A stretch of 64,000 nt of DNA from Desulfobulbaceae bacterium (GTDB taxonomy: Bacteria; Desulfobacterota; Desulfobulbia; Desulfobulbales; SURF-16). A model generated the notes under the pieces. The model was not told the DNA's origin. It did no database searches and was given only the letters and a program-made list of their open reading frames with translations. The position numbers and the translations under genes were made by a program. Shown here piece after piece: positions 1 to 9,482 of this stretch. The stretch spans positions 1 to 64,000 of the forward strand of contig JALNXE010000001.1 of the NCBI GenBank assembly GCA_023230525.1, read 5' to 3'. Position 1 is the stretch's first letter. The number at the start of each line of letters is the position of its first letter.

Positions 1-165
1 ATAAAATCAACCATTCTGAATTCTGTCTCCTGTCTCCTGAATTCCCATGACGGAGATCAGAGCAGCAACTATGTCACAAAAATATCGTTATTTCGACAAA
101 ATAGATCAAGTCAGAAAGTTGAGTTTAAACCATCCGCCAATTAGACCCCTTCGCGCATAAAATTT

Positions 166-897
166 TCAACCCTGTGCCTCGCCGCTGATCAACCGGGCCA
201 CCTCAGCCTGGATCTTTGCGGCCAGTTCGTGCTTCTGCCCGGTGGAAAATTCCTTTGTGGCAATGGGTTTTCCCACGCGAATAATGACCTGGCCGGGTTT
301 GGCCAGCAGTTTGCCCTTGGGCAGAATCTCATAGGTTCCGGAGATACCCACCGGCACCAGCGGCACCCCGGACTTGATGGCCAGCACCATGCCGCCGGAC
401 TTGAAATCATGCAGTTTGCCGTCCAGGCTCCTGGTGCCCTCGGGAAAAAGAATAACAGAGGTGCCGGCGGCAATCCGCTCAGCCGCCTCTTTCAGGCTTT
501 TCAGCGCCTCCCGCCCATGGGAGCGGTCAATGGCAATATAACCGGCCAGCTGCATCGCCCGGCCGAAAAGGGGGATTTGGAAAAGCTCCTTTTTGGCCAG
601 CCAGCGGAAATCAAAAGCAAAGCAGCCCTGCATGGCAAAGATATCAAACTGGCTCTGGTGGTTGGCGGCAAAGATATAAGGACCGCCCCGGTCAATATTG
701 TCCAGCCCGGCAACGGTAACCTTAACGCCGCTGGCAGCCAGGATGATTCTGGCCCAGGTCCGGGGCAGAATCTGGGCCTGCTGTGCCGATCCCTTAAGTA
801 TCACCAGATAGACAATCGCCAGCAAACTGGTTAAAAAAGTGGCGAGCGGGATCAGGAGAAAAACCAGAACCCCTCTGATAAAAATCAATAATCGCAT
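166..897 (-). CDS. plsC: 1-acyl-sn-glycerol-3-phosphate acyltransferase (PlsC family)
   Basis: This enzyme acylates lysophosphatidic acid to phosphatidic acid, the second acylation of phospholipid synthesis, at the inner face of the cytoplasmic membrane. The 243-residue protein has an N-terminal hydrophobic helix (about residues 5-30). It carries the family HX4D catalytic motif as NHQSQFD near residue 80 and the acceptor-binding FPEGTRS near residue 152. Both motifs and the length fit PlsC. It stands alone on the minus strand, divergent from the DUF748 gene. No clear Shine-Dalgarno precedes the ATG. The family is secure; the exact acyl acceptor is inferred. Confidence 0.92.
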   Translation of the reverse strand: MRLLIFIRGVLVFLLIPLATFLTSLLAIVYLVILKGSAQQAQILPRTWARIILAASGVKVTVAGLDNIDRGGPYIFAANHQSQFDIFAMQGCFAFDFRWLAKKELFQIPLFGRAMQLAGYIAIDRSHGREALKSLKEAAERIAAGTSVILFPEGTRSLDGKLHDFKSGGMVLAIKSGVPLVPVGISGTYEILPKGKLLAKPGQVIIRVGKPIATKEFSTGQKHELAAKIQAEVARLISGEAQG

Positions 898-1053
898 GGA
901 AGTAAACCCGATTTACTGCAAGGCAGTGCAGCTTGTTTCCGCGTTGACAAATATGGAAAAGAAGTCCATTTCGTGGTATTTATCATTTTCGTTTTTTGTT
1001 TAAACGTATTAGTCAAAAATTGCCAGCAATTCGACAAAGAAGGTAGCAGCTCC

Positions 1054-4000
1054 ATGCCAAAAAATGATCAGGATCCCTTTGGATCAATATCCATATCCCA
1101 GCAGCCGGAAAAACCAGAGCCGGAACAGACTGGTCTTGATGTCTTTCTCGATCAGCCGGGGGATCTGCCCAAACCCCGGAAAAACAAGAGGACGGGCATT
1201 GAGCCCGCAACAGAAGACCAGCGTGGAAACCAGCGCCCGGCCATCCCTCCGAAACGCCGGGAACTGCAGCCATTGCTGCCCTGGCTTGCCATTATTCTGG
1301 CAGCCGTTGTCCTGCTTGCCTTCCTCACTTATACATTAATCGGCTTTGTCGGGGTACCCTATTTTTTCCAGAACGTCATTCCGGAACGGGCGGAAAAAAA
1401 TCTCCACCGCGCCATCACCTTCGGGGCGGTCAACTTCAACCCATTTACCCTGAAACTTTCCCTGCAGAACACCATTGTCGGGCCGAACCTGGCGGACCCG
1501 GATGATCAGATCGATCCTCTTTTTTCCGCCGGCACCATTGAGGCTGATATTTCCTGGTCATCACTTTTCCGCGGGCAGCTCAACTGCGCAAGCCTTAGCG
1601 CCGACAATCTGTTTCTCCATCTGGTCAGAAATGAGCAGCGGCATTACAACCTGGCCGACCTCGTGCCGATCCGCCAAAACCAGGCCATTCCCACGGTCAA
1701 TCTGCCCTTTGCCTATTTTTTGCAGAACATTACCGTGACCAACAGCCGCGTTTTTTTTGACGATTTGCCGGCCAAAAAAAGCCACAAGCTGGAACAGATC
1801 AATCTTGCCCTGCCCCTGCTGTTCCATAACCCTGATAACGGCACCGCGGCCCAGCAGGATTATTCGGTCAGCGGCCGCTACATCAATCCCAGATTTTCCG
1901 CCCTGATCAACGGCAGCCCGGTTGATCTGACCGGTAAGACAAAGGTGGATGGGGAGAATTTCCAGGCGCAGTTACAGCTGCATTTCAATGCCGTTGATCT
2001 GCCCGCCTACCTTGCCTATCTGCCTGCCCAGCCGGGCTTCAGCCTTGATAAAGGGACCGGGGATATCCTCATGGATATCACCTTTCTTTCCGGGCCGGAC
2101 GAAAAGCTCAGTCTGGAGATTGAGACCACCAGCCACCTGACGGATATCACCATCAAAGACCGCCACGGCAATATCAGCACAATTCCGGAAGCCACGGTCA
2201 GGGCAACCGCTTATCCCTTGATTTCCCAATACAACCTCAAGGAAATCAATCTGACGGGATCTGCGTTCTACCTGGGCAGGCAGGCCGACGGGCAATGGTC
2301 CTTCCCGGCCCTTGGCCCGGCCCAGCCGGCAGCATCCGGCCAGGGGGACAAAGAAACCAATCTGGTGGTGGACAAGGTGAAAGTGGCCAGCGCCAAGCTA
2401 TCTTTTGTTGACCAAAAGGTTCCCGGCGGCTTCAGCGAGACCTTCACGGACGTTAATTTCACCCTGAGCAACTTCAGCCGTCAGAACAAGCAGGCCGCAC
2501 CCTTTACCCTGGAAGGCCTGACCTCCGGCAAAGGCAAAATCTCCCTGCAGGGTGAGCTGATCTCCTCCCCCCTGGCCATCACGGGCCGGGCTGAGGCAAA
2601 CCGGCTCAGCCTGCAGAAATTATCCTGCTACCTGGCGCCGGCAGGCTTCAGCATCACCCAGGGCGAGATTGAAAAATTTGCCGGCGGTTTTACCATTCAT
2701 CCCGGCAAGAAAACACCGCTGATCTTTGACAACGCCACCCTGGGGGTGAACGGTTTTGCCCTCAGCAGCCAAGGACAAATCTGGCTTACCTTACCCAAGG
2801 CCCAGCTCACCTTTACCAATCTGGAACCCGCCAACGCACTGGCCAAAAATGTCACCCTGGCGGCCGACAACGCGGAAATCTTCATGAAATGGGATGACCA
2901 GAAAAATTTCAACTGGTCACAGCGGCAAGAGGGCAAGGATTCTGCCGGCAATAAAAAATCCTGGCAGGTTTCCCTGTCTTCCCTTGAATTGCGCAATACA
3001 CTTCTGCGCCTGGAAAATGATGCCCTGCCCACGCCCATCCGTCTTTCCCAGGCCAAGGTGCAGATCAAGGCCACCGATCTGTCAACCGCGGCGGACCAGC
3101 AAGGCCAGGTGCTCATCGAAACCGATGACCTGGGAGGGGGTTCCCTCTCCCTGGCAGGCCCGGTGGCCCTCTCCCCTTTCAGCGCCCATTTCTCCTGCAA
3201 ACTGAGCAATTACCGCCTTGCCACTCTTCCCACCCTGATCACCGACTGGCTGAATCTTCCCAAAATTTCCGGGGAGGCGGATGCCGAAGGGGAAATCAAT
3301 CTGCCCCATTTCGTCTATGCCGGCTCTCTGACCATGCATCATTTCAGCGCCGCTCAGGAAAGCGGGCCTGAACTGGTCAGCTTTACCAAGGCAGAGACCC
3401 CCCGCCTGGATTTCACCCTCAGTCCCCTGGCGGTAAATATCAAGGAGGTGAACTGCGACCAGGCCTTTCTCCAACTGATCATTCCTGCCAAAGGACCGGT
3501 AAATGCGGCTTCATTCTTTTCTCCTGACCGGCCGGGATTAAGCGATTTTGCCAACACCGGCCAGATTGTCATCTCCCGCATCAATCTCGTCGATGCCACC
3601 CTGGCTTTCAGCGACCAGCGGATGCTTCCCGTTTATGTAACCCGCCCGCGGCTGAACGGCACCCTGGACAATCTCATCAATGCCCCCGGTGAAAAACTGC
3701 ACCTCAATCTCACCAGCGCGGCTGAACAGGACTCAACCGGGACGGTTACCGGCGATCTCGGGTTCTTTGACAGCTCCTTTACCGCTGATTTCCAGGCAGA
3801 CCTGCAGAATATGCCGCTGCAGGAGTTCTCCTCCTATCTGGGGCCGCTGCTGGGATACCGGCTGCGGGATGGACGTTTTCAGTTTTCCACCACCTACCAT
3901 CAGCAGGACGGCAATGTGAGCGCTGACAACGCCCTGCTGGTCACCGGCCTGAAGCTTGGTGAACCACAGGGAACGCTCAGCGGCAAGCTCCCTTTGACCA

Positions 4001-4689
4001 TTGCCCTGCTCTCCGGCCCGCAAGGGGAAATTGGCCTGCAGCTGCCCGTCAAGGGCTCCATGTCCGACCCCTCCTACAGCCTGGCCGGGGCATTGGGACG
4101 TTCGCTGCAAAATATTGTCTTGAAAACATCCGTATCACCGTTTTCTCAGCTGCAGACCAGCTTTCCTGAACTGGCGCAATCCGGCGACCATCTGCTTTTT
4201 ACCCCGGGCAAAGCGGATTTATCGGCCGAAAACAAAAAACTGCTCAGTCTTTTCGCCCAGGTTTTAGCCCAGCGCCCGCTCCTTACTCTAACCCTGAAAG
4301 GCTATGCCGACCTGGGCCGGGACTCAGAAGCCCTGTCAGCTGAAAAGAAAGAAATTGCCCGGCAGCAAGAGCTACAGGCAGAGCTGAATAAATCGGCGCA
4401 GATTACGGAAAAATACGGCAAGGAAGAAATCTCTCCTGAAAACCAGCCGCAGCAGACGCCTCCCCCCTTCCCGCCCCGTCAGGCCGCCGATTTCTCGGTG
4501 AGCAAGAACGAACTGCTGCAGCTGGCCCAAAAGCGGCAAAAGACGGCGAATGATTTCCTTGTTTCCGTCTTGAGTATTGACCGGAAACGTGTTATCCAGG
4601 ACAGCTCAGGCGCTCTGGTTCCCGCCAATGCCGCGGGACGTCCGGGAAACAGGATGGATATGCAAATCGGCACCACGCTCACCAGATAA
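1054..4689 (+). CDS. AsmA-like DUF748 domain protein
   Basis: A large envelope protein of about 1211 residues. A charged N-terminal cytoplasmic segment precedes one transmembrane helix (about residues 74-97, beginning LLPWLAIILA). A long periplasmic stretch of repeated beta-strand blocks follows, as in AsmA/DUF748 proteins. Near residue 1048 there is an OmpA-like segment (FTPGKADLSAENKKL), also typical of DUF748 proteins. AsmA-like proteins are linked to lipid transport or outer-membrane homeostasis; the role here is not shown by the sequence. The reading frame opens at a GTG at 973, but the ATG at 1054 follows a GAAGG motif and is preferred. Confidence 0.8.
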   Translation: MPKNDQDPFGSISISQQPEKPEPEQTGLDVFLDQPGDLPKPRKNKRTGIEPATEDQRGNQRPAIPPKRRELQPLLPWLAIILAAVVLLAFLTYTLIGFVGVPYFFQNVIPERAEKNLHRAITFGAVNFNPFTLKLSLQNTIVGPNLADPDDQIDPLFSAGTIEADISWSSLFRGQLNCASLSADNLFLHLVRNEQRHYNLADLVPIRQNQAIPTVNLPFAYFLQNITVTNSRVFFDDLPAKKSHKLEQINLALPLLFHNPDNGTAAQQDYSVSGRYINPRFSALINGSPVDLTGKTKVDGENFQAQLQLHFNAVDLPAYLAYLPAQPGFSLDKGTGDILMDITFLSGPDEKLSLEIETTSHLTDITIKDRHGNISTIPEATVRATAYPLISQYNLKEINLTGSAFYLGRQADGQWSFPALGPAQPAASGQGDKETNLVVDKVKVASAKLSFVDQKVPGGFSETFTDVNFTLSNFSRQNKQAAPFTLEGLTSGKGKISLQGELISSPLAITGRAEANRLSLQKLSCYLAPAGFSITQGEIEKFAGGFTIHPGKKTPLIFDNATLGVNGFALSSQGQIWLTLPKAQLTFTNLEPANALAKNVTLAADNAEIFMKWDDQKNFNWSQRQEGKDSAGNKKSWQVSLSSLELRNTLLRLENDALPTPIRLSQAKVQIKATDLSTAADQQGQVLIETDDLGGGSLSLAGPVALSPFSAHFSCKLSNYRLATLPTLITDWLNLPKISGEADAEGEINLPHFVYAGSLTMHHFSAAQESGPELVSFTKAETPRLDFTLSPLAVNIKEVNCDQAFLQLIIPAKGPVNAASFFSPDRPGLSDFANTGQIVISRINLVDATLAFSDQRMLPVYVTRPRLNGTLDNLINAPGEKLHLNLTSAAEQDSTGTVTGDLGFFDSSFTADFQADLQNMPLQEFSSYLGPLLGYRLRDGRFQFSTTYHQQDGNVSADNALLVTGLKLGEPQGTLSGKLPLTIALLSGPQGEIGLQLPVKGSMSDPSYSLAGALGRSLQNIVLKTSVSPFSQLQTSFPELAQSGDHLLFTPGKADLSAENKKLLSLFAQVLAQRPLLTLTLKGYADLGRDSEALSAEKKEIARQQELQAELNKSAQITEKYGKEEISPENQPQQTPPPFPPRQAADFSVSKNELLQLAQKRQKTANDFLVSVLSIDRKRVIQDSSGALVPANAAGRPGNRMDMQIGTTLTR

Positions 4690-4723
4690 TACGTAACTGA
4701 CGCCATAATCGGCCGGAAGACTC

Positions 4724-5551
4724 ATGCTGCGTCCACCCTATCAATCATACGACAGACTCCATGTTTACCATCTTGATAAGGCGGACATCCCCGCCTTTGC
4801 TGATCCGGATCTGATCGGCATCTGGATCGAGGATGATACTGCCGTGCTGTTTTTTCACCGGGCCAAAGACCCCCTGGTCGCAGACCTCTGTTCCCGCCAC
4901 CGCTGCAATGTCGTCTATCAGGCAGATCTGGATTATTGCGACTGGGAGGCAGGACAGTTCATCTCCTCATTTACGGTGGGCGGGATCACGGTTTCACCGG
5001 TCTGGGAAAAAGGTCCGGCTGATATCCGCCTTGACCCAAGCGTCATCTTCGGCAGCGGCTTTCATCCCACCACCCGGGTCTGCCTGGAAACGGTGATCAA
5101 CTACCTGCGCAGTCCGGAAGCAGGCATCAAAACCATGCTGGACCTGGGGACGGGAACCGGCCTGCTCAGTATTGCCGCGGCCCGCTTCGGCGCGGAAAAA
5201 ATCACTGCCGTGGACAACAACCCCCTGGCCTGTGAGGTCGCGCGGGCGAACTGCCGATTGAACCAGGTGGCTGAGCGGATTGATATCAGGGAGATGGACC
5301 TGCGCAAAGACCAGCCGCAGACAAGCGGCTGCAATCTGGTGGTGGCCAATTTATACCGCGGCCTGCTGGAGCAGCTTTTTCAGACGCCATCCTTCTGGGA
5401 AGCGGATCTTTACATACTGTCCGGCTTCCTGCAGTCAATGGAGGCGGATCTGCTGGCAGAACTGCCCGCAGGGCAGCTGCGCTTTCTCGACAGAAAACGA
5501 AGCGATAAATGGTGCATATGGGTGCTGGGCAACAGAAAGGTGATTGGCTGA
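4724..5551 (+). CDS. prmA: Ribosomal protein L11 methyltransferase-like (PrmA family)
   Basis: A class I SAM-dependent methyltransferase of 275 residues. PrmA trimethylates ribosomal protein L11. Around residue 108 it has FGSGFHPTTR, a PrmA signature. Around residue 139 it has the SAM-binding glycine loop DLGTGTGLLS, and near residue 208 the substrate-site segment VVANLYRG. A GGAAG motif lies just before the ATG. It sits 34 bp downstream of the DUF748 gene and touches the next gene, so the three are probably co-transcribed. The N-terminal domain is divergent, so the target protein is inferred from the family. Confidence 0.85.
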   Translation: MLRPPYQSYDRLHVYHLDKADIPAFADPDLIGIWIEDDTAVLFFHRAKDPLVADLCSRHRCNVVYQADLDYCDWEAGQFISSFTVGGITVSPVWEKGPADIRLDPSVIFGSGFHPTTRVCLETVINYLRSPEAGIKTMLDLGTGTGLLSIAAARFGAEKITAVDNNPLACEVARANCRLNQVAERIDIREMDLRKDQPQTSGCNLVVANLYRGLLEQLFQTPSFWEADLYILSGFLQSMEADLLAELPAGQLRFLDRKRSDKWCIWVLGNRKVIG

Positions 5552-5552
5552 T

Positions 5553-6065
5553 ATGGTGACGATGAAAGAATTATACTTCAGTGACGTGCCGGAGAAACTT
5601 TCCTGTGCCAGGCGGCTCAATGAACGACATGGACCTGACCTGCTGACCTTGCCTGGCATGAGGGAAAAGTTACATAATCTCGAGGTTCTTTCGCAGGCTT
5701 TGCAGCGCCAGATGGCCGGCATGGCCATGTTCGCTCTCTGTAAGGCTTGCGCTGAAAAGGTTGGCGGCGGCTGCTGCAGTGCCTATATGGCTAATGAAAC
5801 AGACGCTCTCTTATTGCTGCTGAACATGCTGCTGGGTGTTGAGGTGGCTTCCCAGCGGGATGATTCTTTTGAGTGTTGTTATCTCGGCCCCCAGGGCTGC
5901 ACCCTGCGAGTGAAACCCATCTTCTGCCTCAACTATAACTGCCACCACATCTTGACCGGCAATACGTCTGCCGTGGTGAAAAATCTTGAAAAAGCTGCGT
6001 CTGCCGTTCTTCTCGATCAGACTGCCGTGGAGAAAATTCTGCTCAGGCATATCCTCTCCAGATAA
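5553..6065 (+). CDS. Cys-rich putative metal-binding protein
   Basis: A protein of about 170 residues with clustered cysteines: CKACAEKVGGGCC near the middle, then ECCYLGPQGCTLRVKPIFC and NYNCHH. This spacing resembles zinc/iron-chelating (YkgJ-like) proteins; the chemistry is unknown. The ATG at 5553 is preferred over an upstream in-frame TTG because an AGG lies 12 bases before it; an ATG at 5562 is also possible. It begins at the end of the PrmA-like gene, which suggests coupling. Confidence 0.6.
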   Translation: MVTMKELYFSDVPEKLSCARRLNERHGPDLLTLPGMREKLHNLEVLSQALQRQMAGMAMFALCKACAEKVGGGCCSAYMANETDALLLLLNMLLGVEVASQRDDSFECCYLGPQGCTLRVKPIFCLNYNCHHILTGNTSAVVKNLEKAASAVLLDQTAVEKILLRHILSR

Positions 6066-6082
6066 ATCATTTACATCTCAAC

Positions 6083-6454
6083 TTAAGCCGCGAAATCGCT
6101 ATCTGCCTTTTTGACCTGTTCCGGTCTGTGCAGTTCGATCTTTCTCGGCACCAGACCGCTTGCCATGAAGGCGGTGCACTGTTTTCTCTTCTCAAACGGG
6201 CAGTCAGCGATATTCCAGCACGGGGTGTACTGCAGGAGTTTTTTTATCGCCGCGATGCTGATCCCGCTCTCATGGATCATCCCCCGCAAGCATTCAACCC
6301 ACTTGATATCATCCATGGTGAAGTAGCGCCATTTGCCCTGCCGGATTGGTTTAATCAATCCTTCACTCTCGTAAATCCGCAACGTCCGGGGATGTACTTT
6401 CAACATCTTGGAAGCTACACCGATTGTAAAGATTGCTTTATCGTCTGCTATCAT
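6083..6454 (-). CDS. MerR-family regulator with C-terminal cysteine cluster
   Basis: A 123-residue regulator. The N-terminal winged helix-turn-helix (GVASKMLKVHPRTLRIYESEGL) is of the HspR/MerR type. The C-terminal part carries three cysteines (PCWNIADCPFEKRKQC) that could bind a metal, an Fe-S cluster or sense redox state. It lies about 100 bp downstream of nrfD copy 1 on the same strand. A second gene with the same layout and cysteine spacing lies downstream of nrfD copy 2 (13218-13661). A GAGAGG motif precedes the ATG. The likely targets are the linked respiratory genes, by position only. Confidence 0.8.
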   Translation of the reverse strand: MIADDKAIFTIGVASKMLKVHPRTLRIYESEGLIKPIRQGKWRYFTMDDIKWVECLRGMIHESGISIAAIKKLLQYTPCWNIADCPFEKRKQCTAFMASGLVPRKIELHRPEQVKKADSDFAA

Positions 6455-6484
6455 TTTCTGCCTCTCAACACTTTTGGTGTTATG

Positions 6485-6511
6485 ACCGGGGTACCTGTCC
6501 GGTACCCCGGT
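6485..6511. other. Perfect stem-loop between nrfD1 and merR1
   Basis: An 11-bp perfect stem (ACCGGGGTACC / GGTACCCCGGT) with a 5-nt loop lies in the gap between nrfD copy 1 and the MerR gene. No T-run follows on either strand, so it looks more like an mRNA processing or stabilising hairpin than a full intrinsic terminator. Confidence 0.6.
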
Positions 6512-6552
6512 TATTTCAGAGTTGCACTCAGCTCGTGGCCAGCTTGCCGGTA

Positions 6553-7737
6553 TTAATGCTCGCCTTGATGTTCAAAGGCACGGCCAAAGAATCTTTCACC
6601 AAGGATAAATGCTGCACCGACAAATCCAAGACCGGCCATGGTAACCAACAGCTCGGACAGGGAAGGAGTATAGACGAAGTATGCCGGCAGATTGTCCCAT
6701 CCCTCAAACTGGGGGACCAGCTGACCTGCGACAACCAGGTCGTAGCGGGAGAAGAACTGACCCACCAGAGCCATCAGAGCTGCTGCGGACATGGCGGGCA
6801 GGCTTTTCATTTTCGTGAAGGCAAGCAGAACAAGCGGGAAAATCAGGCCGATGCTGACTTCAAAGATCCAGAAGTTGGTTGCCAAAGGTCCATTCAAAAT
6901 AGCGTCTGATGCTGCTCGGCCCTCTTCAGAACCGCCGACGTAAAAGGTGATTGTTCTCCATGCGGTGGCAACACCTACCAGGAAAATCATCAGGGTAAGA
7001 ACTTTGGCGGCACTCTGCACGCCTTTATAGGTTGCGTCATTCATCTCTTCATTGCGCATTTTATAGGCCAAATTGGTGAAAAGCACGGCTGCGGCTGCAC
7101 CTGACATGAATGAACAGGCCAGGAAGTAAACCGGTAACTGCGCACCATACCAGTAAGGACGGGCTGAAAGAGTGGCAAACACGGCGCCCAGGTTGGTATT
7201 GGCGGCTACTTCTGCAAGCGCGCCCAGTATACCAAGGGTAATGGCAATCTTATACTGCCTGGTGAGAATCAGGAAAAACTCCACAAACATAAAGCCCACG
7301 GCCAGACCGTAAAGTGTTCCCATCCACCAGATGTTGGAGGTAAGATTAGGAGAGATAACGTTATAGATTGCCATTCTCCAGGGATTTTCAAGCTCAAGTC
7401 CGATCAGGGTAAATCCGCCGATAATGGTGATGAGTGACAGCCAGACCATTCTGTTTGCCAGCGGTGCCAGCCGGTTGCCGCCGAAAATATGACTGATGGC
7501 GGCCAACAGACAGAGCCCGGTTGAGGTGATGGCAAAGAAAGCGTAAGAGGAGATCAAAATCCCCCACGGCATCTCGCGGGTGTTGTTGTAAACATTGTGA
7601 TGCCCGGCATAAAAGGCGTAAAGACCGGTACTCACCCCAGCCACTGCCATCAACACTAAAAGCAGTGTGACTTTATTCAAACCCGGTGTGGCAACTTTCG
7701 GTTCAGCCGTTGCTGCTAGTGAAAATCCGTTTGACAT
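6553..7737 (-). CDS. NrfD/PsrC-family quinone-interacting membrane subunit (copy 1)
   Basis: About 394 residues with 9-10 predicted transmembrane helices. It contains the family segment with a Trp-Arg turn (NPWRMAIYNVISPNLTSN) and resembles the menaquinol-exchanging subunit of polysulfide reductase, DsrP, Hmc and Act-type complexes. It probably passes electrons between menaquinone and a periplasmic Fe-S or cytochrome partner. The ATG at 7737 is chosen because AGGAGG lies 7 bases upstream; the frame is open further to 7770. It is preceded by a small membrane protein (7955-8182) and followed by merR1, and is paralogous to 13759-14955. The electron donor or acceptor is unknown. Confidence 0.88.
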   Translation of the reverse strand: MSNGFSLAATAEPKVATPGLNKVTLLLVLMAVAGVSTGLYAFYAGHHNVYNNTREMPWGILISSYAFFAITSTGLCLLAAISHIFGGNRLAPLANRMVWLSLITIIGGFTLIGLELENPWRMAIYNVISPNLTSNIWWMGTLYGLAVGFMFVEFFLILTRQYKIAITLGILGALAEVAANTNLGAVFATLSARPYWYGAQLPVYFLACSFMSGAAAAVLFTNLAYKMRNEEMNDATYKGVQSAAKVLTLMIFLVGVATAWRTITFYVGGSEEGRAASDAILNGPLATNFWIFEVSIGLIFPLVLLAFTKMKSLPAMSAAALMALVGQFFSRYDLVVAGQLVPQFEGWDNLPAYFVYTPSLSELLVTMAGLGFVGAAFILGERFFGRAFEHQGEH

Positions 7738-7954
7738 TTTCAGTCCTCCTCTCATTTTTGCGTTAAACAAATTAAAATTGATATTTTAAATGACAGTTTA
7801 CCTGCCCAACTGATTCATGCTAAAATGTCTTGTTTCCAATCCCCAAATCTGCTATGGATTCGAAGCTCGTTTGCTTGGTGATCAACTTGCAGCTTCAGTT
7901 CAGACCGCCATCCGATGAAGCTTCATGCTGCGTTGATCAAAACAATTTGCCTGC

Positions 7955-8182
7955 TCAGGCCGCTTCAGGCTCGCGCTGATTTGCATTTTTGGTTGCCAGG
8001 CTGTGCAGACCGATAATGACGGCAAAGATTGAAAACGGTCCCATGATGATGAAAAGACCGAGAGAGAGGGAAAACCAGAAACCCTCGCTCAACCGGCTCA
8101 TCCTGTCAGCCATTTTTGCAACTATTGATTTCTTCTCGTTTTTTTGTTGATGCGCTGAAAGCAGATGGATTAAGGCACTCAT
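7955..8182 (-). CDS. Small membrane protein of the nrfD1 module
   Basis: A 75-residue protein with a basic N-terminus, one hydrophobic helix (about residues 37-60) and a charged tail. It has a good Shine-Dalgarno (AAGGAGG) and lies downstream of a sigma-54-type promoter. The position suggests a small accessory subunit or assembly partner of the NrfD complex. I do not recognise a named family. The gap to nrfD1 is about 220 bp. Confidence 0.7.
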   Translation of the reverse strand: MSALIHLLSAHQQKNEKKSIVAKMADRMSRLSEGFWFSLSLGLFIIMGPFSIFAVIIGLHSLATKNANQREPEAA

Positions 8183-8241
8183 GACAGCCTCCTTTTTTCT
8201 CGTTCTTGGCTAGGCTTCTTGCTCGTTTGCTTTTATAACTG

Positions 8242-8257
8242 AGCAATAGGTATGCCA
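8242..8257 (-). promoter_or_regulatory. Sigma-54 promoter for the nrfD1 module
   Basis: On the minus strand the sequence reads TGGCATACCTATTGCT. The invariant GG (-24) and GC (-12) are separated by exactly 10 bases, and the match to the sigma-54 consensus is close. Transcription would begin near 8231, about 50 bp before the small membrane gene. The PAS/sigma-54 activator at 10574-12982 is the obvious candidate regulator. Confidence 0.75.
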
Positions 8258-8968
8258 TGGAGGCAAGAATAGTATCCCCAGCTTCAGCGGAAATTCCTAA
8301 CTCCTTCTAATTTCATAGAAATCATCAGTTACAAATATTTATTTCTACAACTTTTTTGCAAAAATTATATCCAAATAATCTACCACCATGGGCTAATTTT
8401 GCGTCCCATTTCAACTCACCAGGCACGGCAAAATACGCCCGCAAAACCCCCAAACGTCACTTTGCCACCTCCGGCCTCTACCCGCATTTTGAGCACCAAT
8501 TGATAAAAATTGTTAAATTTCAACATGTTAAGCCTGCGACAATTCGCCTCAGACAAATTCTGCGCCTGTTTTTTCTGGGCGCAAAAGCATAATGGATCAT
8601 TTTTCGCCCGCGTCCTTAATAGCCGGAGGCCAAAAAAAGCTGATTTTTTTACTGGAATTTACTTGCAATAACAGATGATTAGCAGCACAGGCGCAAAAAA
8701 TTGACAAAACAAGGCAGCAAAAGAAGCCCGTTCAAGCAAAAAGCCAAACCAAGAACAGCATAAGGAGATAAGGCCAATCAGGCCTCAGACAGAAGGGAAA
8801 ACAACACGCGGATATTGAACATGTCCGCTTACAACTCTAAAGGGGGATCTGCAAATCAGCTAGTTAAGATATTCTTGACAGATGTGATTGAAACAAAATG
8901 AACGGGTTGGGCGCAGAAAACGCCTTCATTACGAAGCGCAGCTATTATTTTCCATCGGGTGTAAAACG
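8258..8968. other. Gene-less AT-rich stretch
   Basis: No convincing gene is seen in this roughly 710-bp stretch between the ferredoxin-cytochrome operon and the nrfD1 module. Short open frames exist on the plus strand but have no ribosome-binding site and no recognisable protein. Enhancer sites for the sigma-54 activator would be expected here, but I could not identify one. Confidence 0.5.
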
Positions 8969-9008
8969 CCTGCAAAGACGAAAATTACTTCCTTTCCGTC
9001 TTTGCAGG
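8969..9008. terminator. Stem-loop downstream of cytochrome c gene
   Basis: A perfect 12-bp inverted repeat (CCTGCAAAGACG / CGTCTTTGCAGG) with a 16-nt loop, just 3' of the cytochrome c stop codon on the minus strand. The T-run after it is short (CGTTTT), so termination may be partial. Confidence 0.6.
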
Positions 9009-9030
9009 TTATCACTTCAAAAAAATCTTA

Positions 9031-9462
9031 TCAATGTCCGCCATGGGCATCGGTCTTCGGCCCACCCTGCATGCGGTCAAAACCCTTTACCCCGATGTGG
9101 CACACCGTGCAACGGGTATTGGAAGCAAAAGCAGTCTCACCATCATGGCAGGAGCCACAATATTTGCCATCATAAAGCGACTTCATGGTGAAATCATCAT
9201 TTTGTTCCGTTGAACCGCTCTCCATCTGAAAAATTTCATCATGGCAGCTGTCACAAGTAAGACCGGCATCCATGGTATGAGTCTTATGGGTGAAAATAAC
9301 CGCCTTTACCGGAGCAACAAAGACAATCGGCGCCTCGGGGCCATAGGTATCTTCATCATACTCTTCCGCCCCGACCGCCTGCCCCCATACCAGGGCCAGC
9401 AGCAATCCGGCAAGAGCCAATACACTGAAAAAACCCGCAAAACCTTTCTGATTAATATTCAT
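9031..9462 (-). CDS. Periplasmic triheme cytochrome c
   Basis: A 143-residue exported cytochrome. An N-terminal signal peptide (about residues 1-32, ending AVGA) is followed by three CxxCH haem sites (CDSCH at 70, CGSCH at 102, CTVCH at 118) and several further histidines that can act as sixth ligands. The size and haem number resemble c7-type or DsrJ-like cytochromes. It is 20 bp downstream of the Tat-exported ferredoxin, with a Shine-Dalgarno AGGATG. It probably shuttles electrons between the ferredoxin/NrfD unit and a periplasmic partner. Confidence 0.88.
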   Translation of the reverse strand: MNINQKGFAGFFSVLALAGLLLALVWGQAVGAEEYDEDTYGPEAPIVFVAPVKAVIFTHKTHTMDAGLTCDSCHDEIFQMESGSTEQNDDFTMKSLYDGKYCGSCHDGETAFASNTRCTVCHIGVKGFDRMQGGPKTDAHGGH

Positions 9463-9482
9463 ATATTCATCCTCTCTGGCAA

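Noticed and set aside
1..60. Short CTGTCTCCTG/GAATTC repeats at the window start
   Set aside because: Low-complexity intergenic sequence with too few units and too little context to name.
8356..8592. 78-codon plus-strand frame in the gap
   Set aside because: No ribosome-binding site, odd composition and no recognisable protein.
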